From contig DATKWV010000065.1 in the NCBI GenBank assembly GCA_035529405.1, positions 1-18,809 of the forward strand: a stretch of DNA of 18,809 nt, in the 5' to 3' direction. The notes beneath the pieces are model-generated. The model made no database searches. It was not told where the DNA came from and worked only from the letters and a program-made list of their open reading frames with translations. Below, in pieces: positions 1-6,882 of the stretch (position 1 is the stretch's first letter; every line of letters begins with the position of its first letter). Position numbers and translations under genes: made by a program. The stretch comes from DATKWV01 sp035529405 (GTDB taxonomy: Bacteria; Planctomycetota; Phycisphaerae; Sedimentisphaerales; Anaerobacaceae).

Positions 1-131
1 GGCTGCTCGGCGATAATCTCAAGTTCCTTTTGCGGGCAAGCTGCCGCAGCCAGAACCTTACCCGTGCCGCTTTCCATCAACGCCGCCTTTATCGACGAAC
101 TGCCGATGTCATATCCCAATAAAAAGGCCAT
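1..131 (-). CDS. FGGY-family sugar kinase (xylulokinase-like), N-terminal fragment
   Basis: The first 43 codons of a gene that continues past the left edge. The ATG lies at 131 on the minus strand, and the protein begins MAFLLGYDIGSSSIKAALME. This is the N-terminal phosphate-1 loop of the FGGY carbohydrate-kinase fold (ASKHA superfamily; typical form GIDIGTTSTKA), in which the Asp and the Gly-Ser-Ser-Ser run contact ATP. Family members phosphorylate free sugars in the cytoplasm (xylulose, ribulose, glycerol and others); xylulokinase-like is the best guess, but the substrate cannot be read from 43 residues. The gene follows the cytochrome b gene by 98 nt in the same direction. As the last visible gene of the cluster, it would trap the sugar released by the upstream enzymes. 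Confidence 0.8.
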   Translation of the reverse strand, partial: MAFLLGYDIGSSSIKAALMESGTGKVLAAAACPQKELEIIAEQ

Positions 132-229
132 TTGATATTCCTGTTCAAACATGCAAGAGACAGGATATGACTGTTTGGCGCCGCTGCAGAAAGTTTGCTC
201 GAAACCGACAAACCTTAAACAGTATTCAT

Positions 230-949
230 TTAATCCTGCCCGCTCTTGTCAAGGCGTTTCCACCACAGCGGATGATGTTCCTTGGCCCAGCGAAAACTTA
301 CATAGCCGGATACTATCACACGCCATGTCCCCGGCTTGGCCACCGTTTCCAGATAACTGTGGACCATAACGAGCATAACAAGCCCCAAACTGCTATATCG
401 GTGGACCTCGTAGATTATTTTATGAATGCCGGGGCCGAAAAGCGGGAACATCCTGCCCAGACCACTGAGCATACACAGAATGCCAAGGACGGCGATAAAC
501 CAGAAAAACACCTTTTGGCCGGCGTTGAGTCTGTCAGCGGGAGCATAGCCCCGTTCTCCGAGATAACCTCCGAACTTTTTGACCCACTGCCAGTCGTGGC
601 CCTGGAAGCCGCAGTCCCCGGCCCACCTTAACACAACAAGGGCAAGCGCCACGGCAAAAAGAGGCGCTGCTGCAATGTGTATATACGCCAGCCAGCCGAT
701 GATAGCCTCGCCAAAGAATATAACCGACACAAAACCGGTGATACCCAGGGCAAGGAAACTGAAGGTTGCAAGCGCATGAATGAGTTTCTCACACGCACTG
801 AAACGCCGAACGTCGCGTTTCTCTTTCGCAAATTCCGGATGCCGCGGCCCGAATAATACGTAATGGGCGATAATAGCCGCTGCAACAATTAAAATGCCGA
901 CGATTGAAACTATCGGGAAAAACCTGTCTAATAAATCGACTATAAACAT
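230..949 (-). CDS. Diheme cytochrome b membrane subunit (formate dehydrogenase gamma-like)
   Basis: A 239-aa integral membrane protein. It has an N-terminal anchor (about 12-32) and further hydrophobic helices at about 58-80, 85-108, 146-165 and 184-200, the usual build of the cytochrome b561/FdnI family that passes electrons between periplasmic partners and the quinone pool. Candidate heme b ligands are His58, His91, His183 and His197. The 14-residue step between the last two equals the step between the last two heme ligands of E. coli FdnI, as I recall that structure. No dehydrogenase catalytic subunit is encoded nearby. The only obvious partner is the heptaheme cytochrome c gene 187 nt upstream in the same direction, so the pair may form a quinone-linked module. 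The family call is good; the direction of electron flow is unknown. Confidence 0.8.
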   Translation of the reverse strand: MFIVDLLDRFFPIVSIVGILIVAAAIIAHYVLFGPRHPEFAKEKRDVRRFSACEKLIHALATFSFLALGITGFVSVIFFGEAIIGWLAYIHIAAAPLFAVALALVVLRWAGDCGFQGHDWQWVKKFGGYLGERGYAPADRLNAGQKVFFWFIAVLGILCMLSGLGRMFPLFGPGIHKIIYEVHRYSSLGLVMLVMVHSYLETVAKPGTWRVIVSGYVSFRWAKEHHPLWWKRLDKSGQD

Positions 950-1047
950 AATTTTAACTCAAACTGACCGGTTTATGGTTCAAATTTGCCGTAATTGCTT
1001 ATTGAACAATATCTTCTATAGCACAAAAAAAACAATAAAATAAGCCA

Positions 1048-1062
1048 TCCGCCGCAGGCGGA
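1048..1062. repeat. GC hairpin in cytochrome spacer
   Basis: A perfect inverted repeat, TCCGCC-GCA-GGCGGA, sits in an otherwise AT-rich spacer. No T-run follows on either strand, so it does not look like an intrinsic terminator. It resembles the other short GC hairpins in the spacers at 13.7-16.7 kb. Confidence 0.6.
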
Positions 1063-1068
1063 TTCCGC

Positions 1069-1103
1069 ATTTTTGATTTTTGCGTTTTGATTTTTGCATT
1101 CTC
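1069..1103. repeat. Heptad (7-bp period) AT-rich repeat
   Basis: Five consecutive 7-mers in exact register: ATTTTTG, ATTTTTG, CGTTTTG, ATTTTTG, CATTCTC. It lies downstream of the heptaheme cytochrome gene and next to the GC hairpin at 1048-1062. Confidence 0.7.
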
Positions 1104-1134
1104 AAACTGCCCGATTGTGATGGTCAGTTTGAGA
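1100..1134 (-). other. Stem-loop just after the heptaheme cytochrome stop codon
   Basis: A perfect 10-bp inverted repeat (TCTCAAACTG at 1100-1109, CAGTTTGAGA at 1125-1134) with a 15-nt loop, two bases past the minus-strand stop codon at 1137. On the transcript it is followed by an A-rich rather than U-rich tract, so it is not a canonical intrinsic terminator. It could be an RNA-processing or 3'-end-protecting stem between the cytochrome c and cytochrome b genes. Confidence 0.4.
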
Positions 1135-1136
1135 TT

Positions 1137-3044
1137 TTAAGTATCCCTGAACCACGACCACCAGTCTGCATGGGCTATAAGCTTTAGCACACATTCCAGG
1201 CATTTTAGCCCATACAACAGTATAATAAGACCAACCAAAGCCGAACAGACAAGAACAATAAACGCCAGCAAAGGACGAAACACATAGAGTCTGGCAAATA
1301 CTTTCATACTATTGACATCCATATGCTGGAAGCGGCTCATTTGCACAACCCTGCCTGCGTGGCTGACAACAGGAGAGTCCAAAGTAACTTTACCGAATAA
1401 AAACGGCGCATCCGGCGAATGACAGTCGCCGCAGCCGCCTAAGCCTAAAGACTGCGCTGCAGGCCTGACATTATGCCCGATGGCCCAGCGGTACGGCTGG
1501 GCGGCAGGGTGCGGCTCTTCGCTAAGCTTGCCGCCATCAACAGCAAAAAGCATACCGCCGCTTATATAAACCGGTTTGCCTTCGATTGCCGCCGAAGAAG
1601 AAAGCAAGCCAAGTACCTCGTTTATTTTTTCTGTATCAATAGCGCCCCGGCCGTCGCCAACCGGCGATTCTGCTGCAAACAACTTGCCGGCGACCTGCTT
1701 GAGCAGTTCGATTGAAATCGGCGCCACCTTCTGGTCCTGTATAACGGCCCAGTAGGCAGGCCAAATCAGATTATGCGCACCAATCTTGCCGCTGGAATCT
1801 GCGGTAAAGACAGGTGTCTGTATATGGGGCAGGGCATCATCAGCTTTGGCGGCGTTGTAAGTTCCCAGCGCATGCGCGCGGGAAGTCTTAACCATGCGGG
1901 TTTGTTGAACGGGTAAACTCCCTGAGTGACATCCGGTACAGCTGATTTTTTCAAAATGCATGGGCGTAAGACCCTTATGGGCCGTTTCAAATCGCGGTGC
2001 ACCAAGCCGACCCTGCACGTGACAGCCTTCACACGACCAGCTTTCTATGGAAGTGCCTTGGTAATTGTCGGTATTGTTTTCGTAACCACGAGTAATATTA
2101 TGGTCAAGTCCGTTACGGTGACAGTCCACACAGTTCAACCCCGCAGCCATGTGCACGTCCTCATCGACAGCCCACCTTTCGGGTTGGTCTTTGCCGATTA
2201 TCTTATTGGAGTGACAGAAGTAACACCGTTGCGAAGGAATTTTTCTGACAATGTCAAAAAATACCTGCTTTTTGGCATCAAAGCTGTTTGCGCGGTATGT
2301 AATCCCCGGCGTAACCAGCTTGGGGTCATCCGGGACATCGGGCATCAGATAATCATAATCGTCGGACATATCCTTTGCCGAACCGCTGACCGGGGCGAAA
2401 CCACAGGTGGCCGCCGCCGCCCAGCGAAAATTCTCACGTTCAATCTGCAGACCATATTGCCCCTGGTCATGCACAGCGGCACCATTGTGACAGGCCAGGC
2501 AGTTTATTTCCAGCTTGCCGGAAACAAAGCCGCGTATTATTTCCTGCGGTTCTTCGAGGTTCTCGAGTTCACCCACACCCCCGCCGGTCATCTGTCTGCC
2601 GAAAAGCCGCAGAAACCGCCAATCACTTATACCCACCTGCCGCGGCGTAAATGTCCCCGGCCACTTCCGGTAAGAAACAGGTACCTGTGTGCCCGTGGCC
2701 GCATCAACAAATATCCACCCCTCGCCCGATCGCCCGGACGGTACGTTTGAATCAGCTAAATTAAAATGCCGCCCCGTTTTTATAACATCATAGTTATGAC
2801 ACAAACCGCAGGTCTGACGCGTTGAAAAAGGCAAAATAGGGTCGTCTTCAGGGCTGATCTCCTGCCCCTGCTCGTCAATTAGCTTTATAAGGTGCACCGG
2901 AACAGCCCGACTGCCGTCACTTTCGTCACCAATCAGCTTTTCACCACCGCCGCCGAAAGATGCCGCCACCGACAGAAAACACGCTGCAAGAAAACAAACT
3001 GAAGCGCTCTTGGTATGTTTTGTGTGAATCAATCCATTTTGCAC
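1137..3044 (-). CDS. Membrane-anchored heptaheme c-type cytochrome
   Basis: With the GTG start at 3044 the protein has 635 aa. An in-frame extension to 3125 would overlap the upstream gene and precede the signal peptide, so it is unlikely; a TTG at 3032 is the other option. A Sec-type signal (CFLAACFLSVAASF) leads to a periplasmic domain with seven CXXCH heme-attachment motifs at about residues 79 (CGLCH), 182 (CLACH), 274 (CYFCH), 305 (CVDCH), 338 (CEGCH), 369 (CTGCH) and 538 (CGDCH). A transmembrane helix at about 592-613 anchors the C terminus. Hemes 3-6 are clustered; the first two and the last are widely spaced. The layout resembles octaheme tetrathionate-reductase-like multiheme proteins but with seven motifs. 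It follows an oxidoreductase gene by 31 nt and precedes a cytochrome b gene, so it probably carries electrons between periplasm and membrane. Its substrate is unknown. Confidence 0.88.
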   Translation of the reverse strand: MQNGLIHTKHTKSASVCFLAACFLSVAASFGGGGEKLIGDESDGSRAVPVHLIKLIDEQGQEISPEDDPILPFSTRQTCGLCHNYDVIKTGRHFNLADSNVPSGRSGEGWIFVDAATGTQVPVSYRKWPGTFTPRQVGISDWRFLRLFGRQMTGGGVGELENLEEPQEIIRGFVSGKLEINCLACHNGAAVHDQGQYGLQIERENFRWAAAATCGFAPVSGSAKDMSDDYDYLMPDVPDDPKLVTPGITYRANSFDAKKQVFFDIVRKIPSQRCYFCHSNKIIGKDQPERWAVDEDVHMAAGLNCVDCHRNGLDHNITRGYENNTDNYQGTSIESWSCEGCHVQGRLGAPRFETAHKGLTPMHFEKISCTGCHSGSLPVQQTRMVKTSRAHALGTYNAAKADDALPHIQTPVFTADSSGKIGAHNLIWPAYWAVIQDQKVAPISIELLKQVAGKLFAAESPVGDGRGAIDTEKINEVLGLLSSSAAIEGKPVYISGGMLFAVDGGKLSEEPHPAAQPYRWAIGHNVRPAAQSLGLGGCGDCHSPDAPFLFGKVTLDSPVVSHAGRVVQMSRFQHMDVNSMKVFARLYVFRPLLAFIVLVCSALVGLIILLYGLKCLECVLKLIAHADWWSWFRDT

Positions 3045-3075
3045 TATGTACCCAATCCCTCTTCTTGGTTTTGAT

Positions 3076-4422
3076 TCAGACCTTAAACTCCTCGCCTTTA
3101 TAATACAGCTTGCGGGCCGCTTCAACCGCTTCGTTGACTTTCAGTACCGTTACTGCCGACTCAAAACCCGTTTCCGCGGGAGAATTAAGTTTGCCTTTAC
3201 CTCGTACGGCATCAAAAAAGTTCTCCAAGTGCGGTTTATGGTAGGGGTCGTTGAACTCAACGGGCAATTCGTAAGCAGGCGGTGCGACTGTTTCCCGCAC
3301 GTCCAGCACCGCACCCGTGTCGGCCTTTTCCTGTCCTTTAGGCTCTTTTAAGATACCGGCTTTGACCCACTTGTCCCAATCGGGTGCACTTTGCTCCCTG
3401 TAAACGCCCCCGCCGCCGGCCGATTCGGAGATGCTCAACGTGCCCTCATTGCCCATAAAGGTTTCATAGTAACCGCCACAACTGTTGGTGGTGAGGGTCT
3501 GGTAGTAAGCCCTGACGGTACCTTCGGGCGTATCGTACTCAAAAATGGCCATAACAGTATCGTACCATTCGTGTGTTTTTTTCTCGTAGTAATCGGTACC
3601 GCCGCTGGCGATAACCGACTTGGGATTGCACTGCAGGAACCAGTTGTAAATATCTATCTGATGCGAGCCTAAGTCAACTATGGGGCCGCCGCCGAGCTTC
3701 CTGTACCACCGCCAGTTCCGGAACTGATGCATCGATTCGAAACCGTACTTTTCGAGCGTGGCCTGGTCAATATCCGACTTCTGGGGCCAGCCCAGGTCTG
3801 GTCTTGCCGAACGGTTCCACTGGCCGTTTACCGTGGTAATGCGCCCGAGAATCTTCGCCTGCCTGATAAGCTTTTCCATACAATAAATATACCGCGGATT
3901 ACTGCGCCTCTGATGACCGATTTGCAGCAGCTTGCCGGTTTCTTTCTGCGCCTGAACCATCTTTCGTGCACCTTCGAGCGTGTTCGACATCTCCTTTTCA
4001 CAGTACACGTGCAATCCTGCTTTCAGACAGCCGATCGTATGCTCGGCGTGCCAGAAATCAGGAGTGGCGACTATTACAGCATCAAGACCACTCTCTTTAT
4101 CGAGCATTTCCCGGTAGTCCACATAGGCATTGACATCGTGTTTGTAGGCCTTGAGTAATCTGGAGGCCCTTTTCTGATTGTGCTCTGCCCATATATCGCA
4201 GACCGCCCTGAAACGAACGTTCGGTATCTTCAGGCAGGCGTTCAGCAGTACCTGGCCCTGGGCACCGGCTCCCAGCAATGCCACGTTAAGCTGGTCCGAT
4301 TTTTTTCCGCCTTCGTTCTGTCCTGCAGCCATTGGAGACAAAACCAGACCCGCGCCGACCGCTGCACCGCGGCGCAGAAAACTGCGCCTGTCGATTCCTT
4401 TTTTAATTTCGTGATTAGTCAT
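3076..4422 (-). CDS. Tat-exported Gfo/Idh/MocA oxidoreductase, EKE variant
   Basis: I chose the ATG at 4422 (448 aa) over an in-frame TTG at 4443, because it places the Tat signal at the extreme N terminus and has GGAAAG just upstream. The twin-arginine motif is DRRSFLRRG (Arg12-Arg13), followed by an Ala/Gly-rich h-region. The Rossmann NAD(P)-binding loop is LLGAGAQG (about 49-56), and the ATPDFWH motif (about 120-126) is typical. The usual catalytic EKP reads CEKE here: Lys143 is kept but Pro is Glu. The C-terminal domain has DLGSHQID (about 250-257), with the His expected to act in catalysis. The family oxidises sugar hydroxyls, usually with a tightly held nicotinamide cofactor when exported. 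It lies 170 nt after another paralogue and 31 nt before the heptaheme cytochrome. The substrate is unknown. Confidence 0.88.
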   Translation of the reverse strand: MTNHEIKKGIDRRSFLRRGAAVGAGLVLSPMAAGQNEGGKKSDQLNVALLGAGAQGQVLLNACLKIPNVRFRAVCDIWAEHNQKRASRLLKAYKHDVNAYVDYREMLDKESGLDAVIVATPDFWHAEHTIGCLKAGLHVYCEKEMSNTLEGARKMVQAQKETGKLLQIGHQRRSNPRYIYCMEKLIRQAKILGRITTVNGQWNRSARPDLGWPQKSDIDQATLEKYGFESMHQFRNWRWYRKLGGGPIVDLGSHQIDIYNWFLQCNPKSVIASGGTDYYEKKTHEWYDTVMAIFEYDTPEGTVRAYYQTLTTNSCGGYYETFMGNEGTLSISESAGGGGVYREQSAPDWDKWVKAGILKEPKGQEKADTGAVLDVRETVAPPAYELPVEFNDPYHKPHLENFFDAVRGKGKLNSPAETGFESAVTVLKVNEAVEAARKLYYKGEEFKV

Positions 4423-4513
4423 CGTACTTTCCGTCACTCCCAAACAAAATTACAGGAAAATATAAAAACAAGCATTCTAAAAGCTCAGCCGGAATTTGCA
4501 ATAAATTATTTTC

Positions 4514-4609
4514 TCAGGCCCGCCAGGGACGCTTTCTGCCGATTTTTGCCGACAGTATATCTTTGGCAATGATTACGTCCCGGGCATAACGACTATAAAG
4601 TCCACCCAT
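4514..4609 (-). CDS. Possible 31-aa basic small protein
   Basis: An ATG-started ORF overlaps the last 17 nt of the upstream oxidoreductase gene in another frame and fills over half of an otherwise empty 170-nt spacer. It begins MGGLYSRYARDVIIAKDIL and ends GRKRPWRA, with about a third basic residues and an amphipathic look. The upstream gene ends in a normal family C terminus (YRDGWTL), so this is not simply its frameshifted tail. The overlapping start would suit translational coupling. I do not recognise it, and a chance ORF of this length is quite possible. Confidence 0.25.
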   Translation of the reverse strand: MGGLYSRYARDVIIAKDILSAKIGRKRPWRA

Positions 4610-5930
4610 CACGATACTGCGCGTGAACGTATTCATTTGCCTTGGGCACATTGGTACACTTCATACCGGGTCCGTCCCAGTTCAGTTTTTCTCCGGTGCG
4701 GATGGCAATGTTGCCGAGCAAAACAACCTCTGTCAGAAGGCCGGCATAGTCAAAATTGGAACAGGCCGGCTCGCCGCCCTTGCAGGCATCTATCCAGTTC
4801 TGTTCATGAGTGCCTGCAATTCGCGGGATTGTCTTTGCCGGCTGCGGGTAAGCCTTCATTTTTTCCTCAGGTATGATGCGCGGACTGTCGGAATAACAGC
4901 CGCACATTATCTTGCCCTTGTCGCCTACGAAAATCGAACCGCTTTCCGGTAATTTGCGACCGGGTTCCAGTTCCTCGGGCCTTGCCGGCATCAATCCGCC
5001 GTTGTACCAGTGAAGTTTAACCGCCGGCATGTCCGCTCTCTGGGGAAACTGATAATGAACTATTGCCGCCACAGGTTCGCTGTCGGAATTCACGGGTGTG
5101 GAACTTGCTTCGATGCTGACCGGATAGTTCAGTTTCAGCGCCGAAAACGCCCCGTCCATAACGTGACAGCCCATATCGCCTAACGCTCCACATCCAAAGT
5201 CCCACCAGCCTCGCCATTTGAAAGGCGCGTAAGCCGGATGGTAGGCACGCTTAAGCGCAGGCCCCACCCAGAGGTCCCAGTCTAATGTTGCCGGTACCGC
5301 CGGTGTATCTTTGGGCCTGTCTATACCAACCGGCCAGTAACCCAAAGGTCTGTCCGTCCAGCAATGCACTTCACGCACCGGCCCGATGGCGCCGTCGCGA
5401 ATCCACTCACATATCAAACGCACACCCTCACTCGAATGGCCCTGATTGCCCATCTGCGTGGCCACTTTGGCGTCCCTGGCGGCTTCAGTGACCCTGCGCG
5501 CTTCGTACACTGTGTGTGTAAGCGGCTTTTGACAATATACGTGCTTTCCTAATTTTATAGCCATCATCGTTGCAGCAGCGTGCGTATGGTCGGGTGTGGC
5601 CACTATGACTGCGTCGATATTCTTTTCCTTTTCGAGCATTTTGCGGAAATCTTTGTACTTTCGAGCCTGTGGATACTTATTAAAAGTCTGTGCCGCACGT
5701 TCCTCGTCCACATCACACAGCGCAACTATATTCTCGCTGCTGACGGCCTCGATATTCGTTGCACCCATTCCGCCGGCACCGATGGCTGCTATATTAAGCT
5801 TTTCGCTTGGCGGGGTATGACCGGTGTCTCCGAGCACATACCGGGGGACTATAGTATATGCCGCACCTGCGGCCATCATACCGCCCATAAACTGACGGCG
5901 GTTCAATTTGTTTGATTTTTCATCGCTCAT
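4593..5930 (-). CDS. Tat-exported Gfo/Idh/MocA oxidoreductase
   Basis: A 445-aa protein starting at an ATG with a weak purine-rich (AGAGA) upstream site. The Tat motif is NRRQFMGG (Arg11-Arg12), followed by an Ala-rich h-region to about residue 34. The Rossmann loop IGAGGMG lies at about 50-56, the dinucleotide-domain motif ATPDHTHAA at 111-119, and the catalytic Lys135 in CQKP. The C-terminal domain carries DFGCGALGDMGCH (about 244-256). The tail, ending YRDGWTL, is what I remember for planctomycete and verrucomicrobial members. It follows the DUF1080 gene by 55 nt, a pairing often seen in Planctomycetota. Its predicted role is oxidation of a sugar or glycoside hydroxyl in the periplasm. Export would require the folded, cofactor-loaded enzyme to cross by Tat. 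The substrate is not readable. Confidence 0.9.
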   Translation of the reverse strand: MSDEKSNKLNRRQFMGGMMAAGAAYTIVPRYVLGDTGHTPPSEKLNIAAIGAGGMGATNIEAVSSENIVALCDVDEERAAQTFNKYPQARKYKDFRKMLEKEKNIDAVIVATPDHTHAAATMMAIKLGKHVYCQKPLTHTVYEARRVTEAARDAKVATQMGNQGHSSEGVRLICEWIRDGAIGPVREVHCWTDRPLGYWPVGIDRPKDTPAVPATLDWDLWVGPALKRAYHPAYAPFKWRGWWDFGCGALGDMGCHVMDGAFSALKLNYPVSIEASSTPVNSDSEPVAAIVHYQFPQRADMPAVKLHWYNGGLMPARPEELEPGRKLPESGSIFVGDKGKIMCGCYSDSPRIIPEEKMKAYPQPAKTIPRIAGTHEQNWIDACKGGEPACSNFDYAGLLTEVVLLGNIAIRTGEKLNWDGPGMKCTNVPKANEYVHAQYRDGWTL

Positions 5931-5985
5931 GTTTTTCTCTCTTTAACATTTCCAGTAACGCCGCGTGTTACTTTTATCGAAAGAC

Positions 5986-6786
5986 TCAGTCCGGCAGTTC
6001 AGCCAGCCAGATATTGCGGTATCGCACCGGGTTACCGTGGTCCTGCAGCCTGATCGGCAGCCTGTCGGCGTGCGGCACGTATTTAGTACGCACTTTGTGT
6101 TTTGTCGGCCCAAGTATCTGTACGTTGTCCTGCACCACAACGCCATTATGCAGGACGGTTATCCGTCCCTTGCGAACCACTTTGCCGTTTTTGGCGAACC
6201 AGGGCCTGTGAAAGATAATATCGCAGCTTTGCCATTGTCCCGGCCCGCGACTGGCATTGACAAGCGGGGGGTATTGGCCGTAAAGGCTGGCGGCATGGCC
6301 GTCCGCATAGGTTATATTGTCGTATGAATCCAGCACCTGAACTTCGTAATTGTCCATAATAAACACACCGCTGTTGCCCCGCTGCTGGCTGTTGCCGGCC
6401 ACTATTGCAGGTGTGGCCCACTCCAGATGAAGCTGACAACTGCCGAACGATTCTTTTGTCCGGATGTCACCGGTCTTTTTGACCACTTCCATATAACCGT
6501 TGGCGACCTGCCATTTTGCAGCACTGCCGTCTTTGGCGCTGATCCAGCTTGACAGGCCGGTTCCGTCAAACAATACAACAGCATTTGACGGCGGCTGGCC
6601 GCATTGCTGGCCGGGGACAACTATCGCAGGCTGCGGACGATTCATATCGTGCACCGCCCAGCGAAACTGTTCTTCGGCCCCCGCAGGACGACACGAAACA
6701 CTCGTGCCTGACAGAACCAAAGCAAGCATACATATAAAAAGACCTTTGCCGCATCGATTCAGAGCGACTTTCTTTAATATACCCAT
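5986..6786 (-). CDS. DUF1080 / 3-keto-disaccharide hydrolase domain protein, secreted
   Basis: I chose the ATG at 6786 (266 aa): GGCAGGGAC precedes it, and the protein then starts with a basic stretch and a hydrophobic signal (LFICMLALVLSG). An upstream ATG at 6852 would put 22 non-signal residues in front. A Cys at residue 32 (SVSC) could make it a lipoprotein, but the lipobox is poor. The mature part begins with RWAVHDMNRP, then LFDGTGLSSW (about 72-81), the hallmark GNSGVFI (about 137-143) and YEVQVLDSY (about 147-155), and ends with RYRNIWLAEL. This is the concanavalin-like jelly-roll family annotated as 3-keto-disaccharide hydrolase, whose studied members cleave C3-oxidised glycosides. 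It lies between the ThuA-HEAT gene (96 nt upstream) and an oxidoreductase gene (55 nt downstream), as expected for an oxidise-then-cleave pathway. Confidence 0.88.
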   Translation of the reverse strand: MGILKKVALNRCGKGLFICMLALVLSGTSVSCRPAGAEEQFRWAVHDMNRPQPAIVVPGQQCGQPPSNAVVLFDGTGLSSWISAKDGSAAKWQVANGYMEVVKKTGDIRTKESFGSCQLHLEWATPAIVAGNSQQRGNSGVFIMDNYEVQVLDSYDNITYADGHAASLYGQYPPLVNASRGPGQWQSCDIIFHRPWFAKNGKVVRKGRITVLHNGVVVQDNVQILGPTKHKVRTKYVPHADRLPIRLQDHGNPVRYRNIWLAELPD

Positions 6787-6882
6787 GTCCCTGCCTTTCG
6801 AGCTGACGGTAAAAACCGGAATAATTTTCGACCTCAAAATCAAAACAGGCAACGACTGTCTTGGACCGGTATTTGCTGTGAT

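Noticed and set aside
1926..2750. 274-codon plus-strand ORF opposite the heptaheme cytochrome gene
   Set aside because: It is antisense to a gene with seven CXXCH motifs and has no ribosome site or recognisable domain.
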